Positions 42,207 to 52,362 of a DNA stretch of 64,000 nt are shown one piece after another (within the stretch, counting starts at the first letter, position 1; each line of letters opens with the position of its first letter). This DNA comes from Arhodomonas sp052060015 (lineage in GTDB: Bacteria; Pseudomonadota; Gammaproteobacteria; Nitrococcales; Nitrococcaceae). The notes beneath the pieces are model-generated. The model saw nothing but the letters and a program-made list of their open reading frames with translations, was not told the origin of the DNA and made no database searches. A program made the position numbers and the translations under genes. The stretch covers positions 1 to 64,000 of the forward strand of contig NZ_JBPODZ010000010.1 in NCBI RefSeq assembly GCF_052060015.1, given 5' to 3'.

Positions 42207-44556
42207 GGGCGCGCCGCGTCTTTCGGGCAGCCCGGCCGACACCGGGCAGCAGGCGTGTCAGGGCCGGGACCAGCACGACGGCGGCGATCATGTTGCCGAG
42301 GAACATGAAGGCCAGCAGCGCCCCCAGGTCCGCCTGGAACTTGATGGGCGAGAACATCCAGGGTGCCACCCCGAGCGACAGCGTCAGGCCCGTGAAGATC
42401 ACGATGCGCCCGGTCAGCACGAGTGTGCGGTAATATGCCTCGCCCAGCGGGACCCCGGCGCGCAGCGCCGGCCACAGCACGCCGATCAGGTAGACCGCGT
42501 AGTCCACCCCGATGCCCACGCCGAGGGCGATCACCGGTAGGGTCGCCACCTTCACCCCGATCCCCAGGCCGACCATCAGCGCCTCGCAGAGCACGGAGAT
42601 GGCGACCAGGGGCAGCAGCGCGGTGAGCACGGCCTTCGGCGAGCGGAACACCACCAGACAGACGAGCCCCACTGCCGCGAACACGATGTAGACCATCTGC
42701 CCGAACGCCCGCTCGACCACCTGCGCGGTGGCCGCCTCGATCCCCGCGTTCCCGGCCGCCAGCCGGATGGTGGCGCCCTCCACGGCATAGCGGTCGCGGA
42801 AGGCCTCGACCCCGGCCACGACGGACTGCAGGGTCCCGGCGCGGTGGTCGGCCAGGTACACGCTGAGGGGGACGAAGTCGCAGTTCATGCCGACGCTGCC
42901 CCGGGGCAGCCGGGCGACGATGGCGTTCAGCATGCCCTGCGAGGCGAGCAGATCGCCCCACTTGCCGTTGCCCTCGTTCATACCCACCGACCGCACCCGG
43001 ACCTGCCCCGCAGCGGACTGGGTCCCGGTCACGCCCGGCAGCGCCCGCAGCCGCCAGGCCAGCGCGTCCACCAGCGACAGCACCTCGTAGCTCGCGCACT
43101 GGCCGCGCTGCGTGTCGACCATCACGATCAGGACGTCCGAGCTGGCGGCGTAGTGGTCGCGGAAGAAGGCGGCATCGCGGTTGTAGCGGGACTCCGGGCG
43201 CAGCTCCGGCGCCCCCTCGTCCAAGTCCCCGACGGCGAGGTCGCGGGCGATCCAGGCGGCACCGAGGGCGAGCACCACGGCCACCGACACGGCCGTGGCG
43301 GCCGGACCGGTGCGCGTGAGCCGGTCGAGGGCCTGCCACACGGGGTGCCGGTCGCTCGCGCGCTCGTGCGCCACGCTGCGTTCCGCCGCCGCACGGCTGA
43401 CGCCGACCAGGGTCAGGAGCAGGGGCAGGAGGATGAGGTTGGTGACGATCAGCGCGCCGACCCCGAAGCTCGCCATCATCGCCAGCTCGCGGATGACCGG
43501 GATCTCGATCACGCCCATGACCGCGAAGCCCACGGCATCGCTGATCAGCGCCGCGATGCCGGCGTAGAACAGGCGACGGAAGGTCAGCCGGGCAGCGGTC
43601 AGGCGGTCCGCCCCGGCGGCGACCTCCTGGAGGATCCCGTTCATCTTCTGGGCGCCGTGGCTCATGCCGATGGCGAAGACTAGGAAGGGAACGAGGATGG
43701 AATACGGGTCGAGGCTCAGGCCGAGGAGCTGGAGGAGACCCACCTGCCAAATCACCGCGGTCAACGAGCACCCCACCACCAGCAGCGTACTGCGCAGGCA
43801 CCGGGAGAATCCCCAGAGCAGGGCCATGGCGATCGCGACGGTCAGGCCGAAGAAGGCGGCGACCTGGGTCAGGCCGTTGATGATCTCGCCCACCAGGCGG
43901 GCGAAGCCCACCACGTGCAGCTCCACGCCACGCGCCTCGTAGTCCCGCTCCAGCTGCTCCAGCCGGTCGGCGAAGGCACGGTAGTCCAGCGGCTTTCCGG
44001 TATCCGGATTGACGTCCAGCAGGGGCACCACGATGACGCTCGACCGCCAATCGTTGGCCACGAGCCGCCCGATCTCCCCCGAGCGCTCGATATTCGCGCG
44101 GAGCCGGCGCAGTTGCGCCTCCGTGCCCGTCATGCCGTCGGGCATCACCGGACCGCCGTCGTAGCCCTGCTCGGTGACCGTCCGCCAGCGCGTGTTCGGC
44201 GTCCAGATGGACTGCATAAACGAGCGGTCTACGCCGGGCACCAGCAGCAGCTCGTCGTTCAGGTCCTTGAGTGTCTCCAGGTACTCCGGCTCCAGGATGG
44301 AGCCGTCCGGATTGGCGACCGCAATGCGCACCAGATTGGAGGTGCCCGACAGCTCGTCCCGGTGATCCAGGTAGTTCTGGACGTAGGGATGGCCCGTGGG
44401 GATCATCTTCAGGTAGCTGGTATTGAGTTCGATGCGCGCGGCGTGCAGCGCCATGACGACGGTCACCACGACGCAGGCGCCGACGATCCAGGCACGCGCG
44501 CCGAAGACCACGCGCTCCAGCGGCCCGGCGGCGGCGCGGCGGGCGGAGTCAGTCAT
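42154..44556 (-). CDS. RND/MMPL-family transporter
   Basis: 800 aa with twelve predicted transmembrane helices in two halves. Each half has a large periplasmic loop after the first helix, and sterol-sensing-like bundles (IALGVGIGVDYAVYLIGVLWP in the second). It matches the RND proteins encoded with DUF1302/DUF1329/YCF48 proteins beside genes for use of hydrophobic compounds. It overlaps the YCF48 gene by 8 nt. The likely role is movement of a hydrophobic substrate or lipid across the envelope, driven by the proton gradient. Confidence 0.87.
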   Translation of the reverse strand: MTDSARRAAAGPLERVVFGARAWIVGACVVVTVVMALHAARIELNTSYLKMIPTGHPYVQNYLDHRDELSGTSNLVRIAVANPDGSILEPEYLETLKDLNDELLLVPGVDRSFMQSIWTPNTRWRTVTEQGYDGGPVMPDGMTGTEAQLRRLRANIERSGEIGRLVANDWRSSVIVVPLLDVNPDTGKPLDYRAFADRLEQLERDYEARGVELHVVGFARLVGEIINGLTQVAAFFGLTVAIAMALLWGFSRCLRSTLLVVGCSLTAVIWQVGLLQLLGLSLDPYSILVPFLVFAIGMSHGAQKMNGILQEVAAGADRLTAARLTFRRLFYAGIAALISDAVGFAVMGVIEIPVIRELAMMASFGVGALIVTNLILLPLLLTLVGVSRAAAERSVAHERASDRHPVWQALDRLTRTGPAATAVSVAVVLALGAAWIARDLAVGDLDEGAPELRPESRYNRDAAFFRDHYAASSDVLIVMVDTQRGQCASYEVLSLVDALAWRLRALPGVTGTQSAAGQVRVRSVGMNEGNGKWGDLLASQGMLNAIVARLPRGSVGMNCDFVPLSVYLADHRAGTLQSVVAGVEAFRDRYAVEGATIRLAAGNAGIEAATAQVVERAFGQMVYIVFAAVGLVCLVVFRSPKAVLTALLPLVAISVLCEALMVGLGIGVKVATLPVIALGVGIGVDYAVYLIGVLWPALRAGVPLGEAYYRTLVLTGRIVIFTGLTLSLGVAPWMFSPIKFQADLGALLAFMFLGNMIAAVVLVPALTRLLPGVGRAARKTRRAPTGSAPRARSAPLWRPG

Positions 44557-45658
44557 GGACGGCCTCCGGGCTCAGCGGGGTGCGGACCGGGCCGCCACGG
44601 CCGGCGAGGAGCAGCGAGCCGTCCGCAAGCAGGGCGAGGTCGTTGAAGGGGCCACCGGGCACAGTCCGGCGCAGCGACAGACGGTCCCAGCCGGGGGGCG
44701 CGCCGAGGATCCGCCCGTCGCGGCCGAGCAGCAGGAGCCCGCCGTCCGGCGTGGTGGCCGCGGCCACCAGCGTGCTCTCGACCGGCGCCGCGAGGGCGTC
44801 CCAGCTCGCCCCATCGTCCGTCGAGCGCAGCACCAGCCCTCGCAGCCCGTAGGCGACGAGGGTGCCGTCGGGCGCCACCACCGTCCCGAAGATCGTTCCC
44901 TCCGCCCCGGTGTCGACGGCGGCGAAGCGCCCACCGCCGTCCGTCGAGCGGTAGACACGGCCGAACTCCGCGCCGATGACGACGACGTCGGCCGTGCAGG
45001 ACAGGTCATAGAGGTGGTAGCGGTCGTCCACCGGGAGGCGGTCGAAGATCGGCGTCCACGTCGTGCCCGCATCGTCCGAACGCCAGAGCTGGCCGAAGGC
45101 GCCGCTGGCGAGCACCGTCCGCCCTCCCGGCACCGTGCAGACGTCCAGGAACGGCTGTCCGGTCGCCTCCGTAGCGAGGATCGCGAGCCAGCGTTCGGCC
45201 CAGTCCGGCAGCGGGTCGTGCCGCCGGCTCAGCGCCCGCCGCAGATCCGCCGCCGCGGTGCGGCCGTCGCGAAGGCGCGTCCAGGTGCGCCCCGCGTCCT
45301 CGGTGCGGAGGATCGCACCGCCGTGGCCCACGGCGTAGCCGGTGCCGTCGCCCCGGAACGCCATGGCGGTCAGTGTGACGGCGACGGGCACGGGCGCCTG
45401 CCGCCAGTCGCCCGCGTTCCCGCCCGCCCGCAGGACGACACCGCGAGCGCCGGCGGCCACCGCGTCGCCACCGGGCAGGGCCTCCGCCACCACGAGGGGG
45501 ACGTCCGTCGCTGCCGGCGTCTGCAGGGCGGGCCGGTCCAGGGGCGACGGCAGCGTCTGGGCCGCCCCGGCCGGCCCCGCCAGGGCGAGGGCCGCCCCCA
45601 GGGTGGCGGCCCAGCGCCACGCGCGGGTAGGCCCGTTGAGGGAAGTCTGCGCGGTCAT
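44549..45658 (-). CDS. YCF48-related/BNR-repeat periplasmic protein
   Basis: 369 aa with a signal peptide (WRWAATLGAALALAGPAGAA). The mature part holds repeated beta-propeller blades with the YCF48/BNR pattern, for example GAILRTEDAGRTWTRL, LWRSDDAGTTWTPIF, VYRSTDGGGRFAAV and VLRSTDDGASWDAL. Such proteins accompany DUF1329 and RND genes. It begins 6 nt after the DUF1329 gene, and the RND gene overlaps its end, consistent with a periplasmic adaptor role. Confidence 0.87.
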   Translation of the reverse strand: MTAQTSLNGPTRAWRWAATLGAALALAGPAGAAQTLPSPLDRPALQTPAATDVPLVVAEALPGGDAVAAGARGVVLRAGGNAGDWRQAPVPVAVTLTAMAFRGDGTGYAVGHGGAILRTEDAGRTWTRLRDGRTAAADLRRALSRRHDPLPDWAERWLAILATEATGQPFLDVCTVPGGRTVLASGAFGQLWRSDDAGTTWTPIFDRLPVDDRYHLYDLSCTADVVVIGAEFGRVYRSTDGGGRFAAVDTGAEGTIFGTVVAPDGTLVAYGLRGLVLRSTDDGASWDALAAPVESTLVAAATTPDGGLLLLGRDGRILGAPPGWDRLSLRRTVPGGPFNDLALLADGSLLLAGRGGPVRTPLSPEAVHD

Positions 45659-45663
45659 CGGCG

Positions 45664-47025
45664 CTACCGCTGGCTGATGATGGAGAGGTTACCGGGGGTG
45701 AAGAAGCGGTCGCTCTTGGGCTCGACCAGCTCGAACCGGGTGTCCAGTCCGTTCATCACCTGCTGGGCGTACCATTCCCCGGTCTGCACGTTGATGGCGC
45801 CGTAGGGCGCGGCGACCACGGCCGGGATGTCCGGCATCAGCGTCGGCAGGGAGAAGTACACGCGCCACAGCTCGCCCGCCGCATCGTAGCCCTCGCCCAG
45901 GACGGCCATCCAGCTGTCCTCGTCGAGGTAGAAGCGGCGCTTGGCGACGACGTTGCGCTCGCCGTCCGCCAGCGTCGCCTCGACCTCCCAGACGCGGTGC
46001 AGCTCGAAGCGCACGGCCTCGGGCGCCCAGTGGTGCTCGGCGAACGCCTCCTCCACCGGCAAGGCGTGCATCCCGTTGACGTTGTAGGGGATGTACATCT
46101 CCTTCTTGCCGACCAGCTTCCAGTCGTAGCGGTCGATGGCGCCGTTGAAGACCCACACCTCGTCCCAGTTGATGACGCCGTTGGACTGCGAGTACGGGGT
46201 GTCGTAGTTGAGCTGGGGCGCCTTGCGGACCCGCCGCTGCCCGGGCAGGTACTGCCAGGCCTGACGGCCGATGTCCTTCGCGTCGGTGTGCTCGTTGACG
46301 ACGATGTTCTCGCCGGCGATGAGCGGCGGATCGCTGATGCGGCTCAGGTTGTAGCGGTACCAGCCCTCGAAGCCCTCGCGGCTGCCGTGCGGGTCGTAGT
46401 AGGGGAACTGGTTCCACATGTCGCCGGCGGACGAGAGGATGCGGTCGCCGTCGCGGGTGCCGACGTAGTTGGCGAGCTCGGTGTAGAACACGTGCCCGGA
46501 CCAGATGAGCAGGTGGTTCCAGATCGCCTCCGCCCCGTTCTCGGGGATGGGGAACGGGGGGCCGCCGTAGGCCCCCGTCAGGGACAGCCCGCCTTCGGTC
46601 AGTGCCGCGGATTCCGCGTTCCGGCGGGTGTGGTCGTAGACCCATTGCGGGGCCGCCGCGGTGCGGTGGCTGGGATAGACGTCGATGGCGAAGCTGTCCG
46701 GGTAGTTGCGAAACAGCGCCTTCACACCCTCCGAGAGTCGGTCCGCGTGCTCGCCCATATTGTCGGCAGTGATCGTGAACAGGGGCTGCTCGTCGGCGAA
46801 CGGGTCCGGACGGGGATCGCCGCTCTCGTAGCCCGCGGGCAAGGTCATGTGGCCGCCCGTCCACTCGGGGATGGTGCCGGCCGCATTGCCGGCACGTTCG
46901 GCGCCGAACGGGGTGAGCTCTCCGCCGAGACGGGCCGCCCCGGCCTCGTCGGCCCCGGCCTGCGTACTCGCCGCCACGCACAGGGAAGCGGTCGCCAAAA
47001 GGGTGGTCCTGAACCAGGCCTTCAT
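45664..47025 (-). CDS. DUF1329 family periplasmic/outer-membrane-associated protein
   Basis: 453 aa from the ATG at 47025 (MKAWFRTTLLATASLCVAAS), which has GGAGG 7 nt upstream; a longer reading from 47067 is rejected. A signal peptide precedes RLGGELTPFGAERAGNAAGTIPEWTGG, the DUF1329 start, and the family's ...EVWVFNGAIDRYDWKLVGKKEMYIPYN region. The fold is LolA/LolB-like, so transport of a hydrophobic ligand through the periplasm is a reasonable inference. It lies between the DUF1302 and YCF48 genes. Confidence 0.9.
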   Translation of the reverse strand: MKAWFRTTLLATASLCVAASTQAGADEAGAARLGGELTPFGAERAGNAAGTIPEWTGGHMTLPAGYESGDPRPDPFADEQPLFTITADNMGEHADRLSEGVKALFRNYPDSFAIDVYPSHRTAAAPQWVYDHTRRNAESAALTEGGLSLTGAYGGPPFPIPENGAEAIWNHLLIWSGHVFYTELANYVGTRDGDRILSSAGDMWNQFPYYDPHGSREGFEGWYRYNLSRISDPPLIAGENIVVNEHTDAKDIGRQAWQYLPGQRRVRKAPQLNYDTPYSQSNGVINWDEVWVFNGAIDRYDWKLVGKKEMYIPYNVNGMHALPVEEAFAEHHWAPEAVRFELHRVWEVEATLADGERNVVAKRRFYLDEDSWMAVLGEGYDAAGELWRVYFSLPTLMPDIPAVVAAPYGAINVQTGEWYAQQVMNGLDTRFELVEPKSDRFFTPGNLSIISQR

Positions 47026-47066
47026 GATGTGTCCTCCGGGAGTCGTTATGGGATAGCGCCCGCGCA

Positions 47067-48683
47067 TCAGAAGGTGCGGCGCACGTTGAAGGAGATGTGG
47101 TCACGGTCCTGCAGCGGCTGGCTGCCGGTGGGACCGAAGTACGCCACGTAGGAGAGATCGGCCTGCCACACGGCGTCATAGGTCGCACCGACGCCGACGG
47201 TGACGTTGCCGGCACGTTCGTTGCCGAAGCCCGCCACCGCGGACGAGGTCCCGATGGCGTTGTAGGAAACGGACACCGGCGTCGTGAGATCGAGGCCGGA
47301 GCGAACCTGGTAGTGCGTCGGGGTCAGGTTCAGCTTGAACGCGACCGCCGTCCGGTCGCTGTCCTCGGCGAGCATGTCCTCGTTTTCGTCGACGGACAGG
47401 CGATGGTTGAGGGCAACCTCACCAAGCAGCTCCGCGGTGTCCCAGAGCGCGTTGCCGCCGAGCTGGCTGATGAACGAGACCTGGGCGTGCAGCGTCTTGC
47501 CCACCGCGTGCCGGGGATCGTCCAGGGAGGGGGTCTCCCCCGGGGCGAGCGTCGGCGACCCGGAGTTCAGCGGCGAGTTGGTGCGCAGCGAGACCTCCGC
47601 CGCCACGTTGGCGTCGAGCATCGTGGTGGACAGGCTGGCGCCATAGGCCCGGACGTCCTCGGGGAAGACAAGCGTGTACTGCCCCGCCTTGCCGGTGCCC
47701 GGATCGGCGTTCACGCCCGGCCGGATGTAGACCTGCGGGGTCTTGGCGTGGAACTGGGTGAAATAGAAGCCCAGGTCCAGGTCGTGTTTCCAGTCCGTGT
47801 ACTTTACGGCCATGCCGAACTCGCCGCTGTCGTCGGGCTCGACGTCGGGGCCCCGGCCTAGGTACGCGCCAGGACCGACCAGCAGGCTCTCGCCGCCGTC
47901 GTCCAGGATGTCAGCGGTGCTGAACAGGCTCCCCGCGGCCGGGATCCGGGTACGCCGCCACCGCGCCTGGTAATACGCCCCGAGGGCGAGGCCGCCGGTG
48001 AACTGGGCATCCACCGACACCTGCGGCACCGGCATGAATAGCTCCTTGGCCTGGGAGCTCGGCACGCTGACGCTCTTGATGCCGTCAAGCGGCGCCATGG
48101 CCGAGGCGATGCCGTTATCGGGGAACAACAGGCTCTCGCCGTAGAGGTGGGTGAACTGGCCCGCACGGGCGCTGACCAGTGCCGGTCCGATCTCGCGGTT
48201 GCCGTGAACGAATCCGTCCAGGAGCTCGACCTTCCCGCCGTGGAGATCGACCGTCTCGTCGGGAAACTCCGTGCTGGGAACGCTCAAGGCGTTGTACGTG
48301 CCGGGCGAGTCGTTGTCCGTATCGTCGTGGTACTCCGTGTCCCACCAGGCCGCGGCACTCACCCGCAGGCCGGCGCGGCGCTTGTAGTTGAGGTCGAACT
48401 CGGAGAGCAGATCCAGGCGCTGGGAGGCCAGCCCGGCGTCGAAGTTGCGGTTGCCATCGTCCGCATTGACGTCGGAGACGAGCTCGTCCCGCGGCTCCTG
48501 CAGGCGCCACAGGGCGCTATACTTGACGTTGGTGTCGAAGCGGTAGGTCACCGAGTCCGACAGCTTCCCGCTGAAGGCCATGGCGGCGGGGGCTGCGAGC
48601 AGAGTCCCGGCCGTGAAAGTGACGAGGCTCACCGTTCGCAGCGGATGAGGGCGCGAATGCGTCGCGTAACCGAGTCGATGCAT
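47067..48683 (-). CDS. DUF1302 family outer-membrane protein
   Basis: 538 aa from the ATG at 48683, with AGGAG 6 nt upstream; a reading from 48788 is rejected. A signal peptide (LVTFTAGTLLAAPAAMAF) is followed by a beta-barrel-rich sequence with many alternating aromatic strands and a C-terminal Phe (ISFNVRRTF), typical of outer-membrane proteins. It is the first gene of the operon DUF1302-DUF1329-YCF48-RND. A channel or binding role for a hydrophobic substrate fits the family context. Confidence 0.9.
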   Translation of the reverse strand: MHRLGYATHSRPHPLRTVSLVTFTAGTLLAAPAAMAFSGKLSDSVTYRFDTNVKYSALWRLQEPRDELVSDVNADDGNRNFDAGLASQRLDLLSEFDLNYKRRAGLRVSAAAWWDTEYHDDTDNDSPGTYNALSVPSTEFPDETVDLHGGKVELLDGFVHGNREIGPALVSARAGQFTHLYGESLLFPDNGIASAMAPLDGIKSVSVPSSQAKELFMPVPQVSVDAQFTGGLALGAYYQARWRRTRIPAAGSLFSTADILDDGGESLLVGPGAYLGRGPDVEPDDSGEFGMAVKYTDWKHDLDLGFYFTQFHAKTPQVYIRPGVNADPGTGKAGQYTLVFPEDVRAYGASLSTTMLDANVAAEVSLRTNSPLNSGSPTLAPGETPSLDDPRHAVGKTLHAQVSFISQLGGNALWDTAELLGEVALNHRLSVDENEDMLAEDSDRTAVAFKLNLTPTHYQVRSGLDLTTPVSVSYNAIGTSSAVAGFGNERAGNVTVGVGATYDAVWQADLSYVAYFGPTGSQPLQDRDHISFNVRRTF

Positions 48684-49188
48684 GGGTGTCTCCTGGCAAT
48701 AGCCCAACGTGAGGACGATGGCCGTCCCGTGTCCTGAATCCGGTCCGCGGGCGCTGCGGAAGACACATACCGCGTCTTCTACGGCCACAGACCGGATGGA
48801 TGATCCCGCTGGATTGAGGGTTTGAAGTCCGGCGCCCTCTAGGACGCGAGACGATCGCGACTATTGCCGTCGGCGATCCGGGAGCGTGGGTCGAAGCTGC
48901 ATGTCTATCCTCCTCGTAGTGATCCGGACTTGTTGCTGTTTTGTCCGGTGAGGAGAAGGATGCATGGCGTGGTTGCCCAGCACACCTCTCACTAATGAGG
49001 GGGAGCGGGTGCTACCGACGCAGTGCCCCATCAAGCGAAGCGCCCGAAGCTGGGCGCCTGGTGAGGCGCCGGCCGGGTATGAGGCAATACTCTAAGCTAG
49101 CGCAGCCGGTATGCATGGGAGTTTCCTCCGTGATCTGTAACGCCACCCAAACGGACACCCACCGCGCCTATCCCCGCGGCCAGAGACA
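48684..49188. other. Promoter region of DUF1302 operon and recombinase 3' side
   Basis: No gene is supportable. It must contain the promoter of the DUF1302 operon (minus strand) and the 3' boundary of the recombinase operon. I see no clear terminator, sigma-54 site or terminal repeat. Confidence 0.4.
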
Positions 49189-52100
49189 CTAGCTGCCGGA
49201 CGTCCCACCAAGTCCTTTACCGGCTTCGGTTAGCGTCCCCAGCAACCACTCCATGACGAACGCCCACGCGATCCCATAGACCCAGTAGCCACGCGAATCA
49301 CCGGCACCGCCACGATGCCGGCATAGGACCCATCCCCGCTCGCTCGGCGGCGGCGCAGTTTCCGGCGCATCAAACGCGTCGGGCCAAAGTGTGAGCTCAA
49401 CGCCCGTTCGCTCGCGCCAGTAGCGCAGCTGTGCAGCCGCGCCGCCATAGCCGCTACCCCGCTTCGGCACCACGTAGTAATCGACCGCGGCTGCCAGATC
49501 CAGATGGTCGATGAGATCACGCCAGGTACGCACGGTGGCCAACCGGCGGAACACCACATCCACGGGATTCGACGCCAGTCGCCCCACACGGTAACTCTCC
49601 AATAGCGCATTGCGGCGGGCGGCCGATAGCTCAGTCAGCCACTGCAGCGTGGCGCGTGCCCGCCGGACATCCTGCTGGGTCATCGGCGGGTCAATCAGTG
49701 CCTCGTGATGCGCGCCGTAGCGGGATCGCCGCAAGTACTCCGGTAACCGCTCAAGCCGCCCCGTCCACTCGGCGAACTGGGCATCCGACCACGGTGGTCG
49801 AAATTGCTGCAACCACTCGGACGACCGCGCCCGGGCGTTCAGCGTGTCCGTGACCAGGAGATGGTGTTCATAGCGGTCCTCCGGCATCGCGAGGACCCGG
49901 TAGCCCTGCGACGGGCGCGGGCGCAGGCGCTGCTCGGCCGGGAGCAACCGGTCACCGAGATGATCCAGCAGGGCGCTGGTATTGCCATCACGGTGGTCGC
50001 GGAGCTGCTGGATCCGGGAGGGACTACGATCCGCGAGCCGCGCCAGTGCCGCGTCGCTCATCACCGGGAGTGCCCGGCGAACCGCGCGCGAAAGCAGCAG
50101 ATCCGCGAGGTGGATGTAGTGGCCGAGCGTGATCTCCGGTGACGCGTGACCGAGCATCGCCGAGACCATCAGCAGACTGCGGCGCTGCACGGCGGCCTCC
50201 CCGAGGAGCGGCTCGCGCAGCCGCCAGGCGTCGGTGCCGATCAGATCTCCGGCCCACTCCGGCAGGGCGGCCGTCGTATCCCCCGCGGCTTCCTGTTCCG
50301 CCTGCCAGAATGCCAATAACAAGCGATTGGAAAAGCTGTGGCGCAGATGATGGTAGCGGACACCGGGGTCGCCGGTGACCCGCATCAGGGCATCCCGGAT
50401 GCGCGCCATCTGCGCGCCACCGCGTTGAATCCACTGGCGCTGACGTTCGGCCGTGCCCTCCTCCGGGTCAGTGCCATCGAAGAGCAACCGCTCCCGCCAG
50501 GGTTCGCCCGCCTGTTCCGCGTGCCGACGCCGTTGCCACCACCAATCCCTCAGTCGCTCGAGGTGCCGGGAGGGTAGCAGGACGCCCAAGGGCATCACGC
50601 GGTGCGCGCTCTGGCTCTTCAGCCGCCGCAGGCTGTGCGGGCGTACGACCAGATCCCACTCCGGCGGCCCCTCCACGTCGCCGATACGCAGGCCCGCCAC
50701 CTCGCTGCGCCGCAGCCCCGCGTAGTAGCCGAGGACCGCCATGAGTACGGCGGCGTCCACCGCCTGCTTACCACCGCCACGGAAGGCCAGCCAGTCCAGC
50801 GTCCACTCGAAGGTCTCCGGGTCAATGAAATTCGCGTCCACGCTGACCGGCCGCTGACCCCGCACCGCGAACACCGTGCTGTCAGCCAGATCGGGCGCGT
50901 CGTGATAGGCACAAAGGTAGGCATGAAAGACCCGCAAACCGTTGGCGACACGGATCCGCGCCCCCGGGGAATCGGTGTCCTCCAGGGCGTTGCCGTAGAG
51001 CTCGACCAGATCATCCCCGGAGAGCTCGGCCGGATCATCGGTGGCGAGCTGACCGAGCAGCCGCTCGGCCACCGCGTTATACAGGTCATACGCGGTGCGC
51101 GGGGCATACGCCCGCCGCCCACGCTGCCGTCGCAGCAGCCACTCCCCACCCCATTCGGCGAGGCGGCGCACGCCCCAGAGCCGATCGGTATCGTCGCGCA
51201 TCACAGCCAACTGCGAGCGCGCATCCCCCGCGCCACGGCGCAGGATACGCCCTATGGTGCGCAGATCCTCCAGCCAGTCCTCGGACTCCGACGACGCGGG
51301 CTCATCGGCCCCGTCCTCGTAGGGCTTTGTCGCGGGACCCGGCGTGTCCACCCCCTCGTCGGGTACCGGCACCCGGTCCGTCGGAATCGCGGCGGGCGAC
51401 GCCACCAGGCGCTCCAGCGCCTGCGCGGGCAGCGTGGTGGTGTGATAGTGCCCGCTCGCCACGCCGAGGAGATGGGGCGGGACATAGAGCGCCAGGCGCA
51501 CCTCGGCGAACGTCCGCAGCTCAGCCAGGGTCGGCGGCAACAGCGCATCGATGCCGGCATGCTCCGCGTACGCCGCGATGCATCGATAGAGCTCCCGGGC
51601 ACCGCGACGGCGATACGGCCGTGCCGGCCACCCGATCCGGCGCCACCGGATAAGCAGTAGCCGCGTGAGCGGATCGAGATACTGGCGCTCCAGCCCCTCC
51701 CCAGCCTCCGCCGTCGGAGTCCGCCAGGTCAGCCAATGCCCATGTCGCGGCCCCTCGGCGACGGCCTGGCCGAGCGACCACAGGCGGTTGATCCGAAGCA
51801 CGCCACCGTACAGCATCGCCGCGAGCTGGACCTGGCCCCACACCGCCCTCGGAGTCATGTCGGGATTCACCGCAATAGTCTCCACGAAGGCCTCCGGCAA
51901 CTCCTGGTAGCGCGTCGCCGCGGCGAAGCGCCGCCCACTGAACACCGGCGCCGGCGGGGGTGGCAGGGGGGCTGGAATCTGGACGATGGGGACCGTCCAG
52001 CAGCCAGCGCGATTGCCGGCATCCAGCACCTCGAGGATGCGGCGTTGGATGACGAAGCCGCGCTGAGGCGGCGCCACCGCCCGCACCGACTGCAGCAGCT

Positions 52101-52362
52101 CCTTGCTCTGTTCGCTTTTGTAGCGCGGCGGCTGCCCGCCGCCATCGACTCGCAGGAGTGCAGGATGCTCCGCGGCGAGTAGCCGCAGCACGTCCGCCAT
52201 TTCGCCGGCCTGTCGCTGTGCGGCATCAAGGCGCAGCCCCGCATCGCCATCACCATCGAGGCTCACCACCGGCTGCGGATCCCAGAGATGTCGCCAACAC
52301 CGCCGGATCGGCTCGTCGCCGCCGCAGGGCTCAGTGGCGTGACCGCCGACCTCGTCGCTCAC
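49189..52362 (-). CDS. Very large tyrosine recombinase (1057 aa)
   Basis: 1057 aa from a GTG at 52362 that overlaps the upstream gene stop by 4 nt (GTGA). The tyrosine-recombinase core is complete, around residues 530-780: GYYAGLRRSEVAGLRIGDV (Arg I), a Lys in SLRRLKSQSAHRVMPL, YHHLRHSFSNRLL (H-x-x-R), MLGHASPEITLGHYIHL (His and nucleophile Tyr). Long N- and C-terminal extensions of about 500 and 250 residues are unusual; phage-type integrases have 350-450. Together with the next gene it forms a paired recombinase system like Tn554 TnpA/TnpB or RIT trios in principle. Confidence 0.85.
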   Translation of the reverse strand: MSDEVGGHATEPCGGDEPIRRCWRHLWDPQPVVSLDGDGDAGLRLDAAQRQAGEMADVLRLLAAEHPALLRVDGGGQPPRYKSEQSKELLQSVRAVAPPQRGFVIQRRILEVLDAGNRAGCWTVPIVQIPAPLPPPPAPVFSGRRFAAATRYQELPEAFVETIAVNPDMTPRAVWGQVQLAAMLYGGVLRINRLWSLGQAVAEGPRHGHWLTWRTPTAEAGEGLERQYLDPLTRLLLIRWRRIGWPARPYRRRGARELYRCIAAYAEHAGIDALLPPTLAELRTFAEVRLALYVPPHLLGVASGHYHTTTLPAQALERLVASPAAIPTDRVPVPDEGVDTPGPATKPYEDGADEPASSESEDWLEDLRTIGRILRRGAGDARSQLAVMRDDTDRLWGVRRLAEWGGEWLLRRQRGRRAYAPRTAYDLYNAVAERLLGQLATDDPAELSGDDLVELYGNALEDTDSPGARIRVANGLRVFHAYLCAYHDAPDLADSTVFAVRGQRPVSVDANFIDPETFEWTLDWLAFRGGGKQAVDAAVLMAVLGYYAGLRRSEVAGLRIGDVEGPPEWDLVVRPHSLRRLKSQSAHRVMPLGVLLPSRHLERLRDWWWQRRRHAEQAGEPWRERLLFDGTDPEEGTAERQRQWIQRGGAQMARIRDALMRVTGDPGVRYHHLRHSFSNRLLLAFWQAEQEAAGDTTAALPEWAGDLIGTDAWRLREPLLGEAAVQRRSLLMVSAMLGHASPEITLGHYIHLADLLLSRAVRRALPVMSDAALARLADRSPSRIQQLRDHRDGNTSALLDHLGDRLLPAEQRLRPRPSQGYRVLAMPEDRYEHHLLVTDTLNARARSSEWLQQFRPPWSDAQFAEWTGRLERLPEYLRRSRYGAHHEALIDPPMTQQDVRRARATLQWLTELSAARRNALLESYRVGRLASNPVDVVFRRLATVRTWRDLIDHLDLAAAVDYYVVPKRGSGYGGAAAQLRYWRERTGVELTLWPDAFDAPETAPPPSERGWVLCRHRGGAGDSRGYWVYGIAWAFVMEWLLGTLTEAGKGLGGTSGS

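Noticed and set aside
41412..42433. Alternative plus-strand frames over the LuxR gene
   Set aside because: Only the frame from the GTG at 41412 gives the LuxR helix-turn-helix; the others are Arg/Pro-rich shadows.
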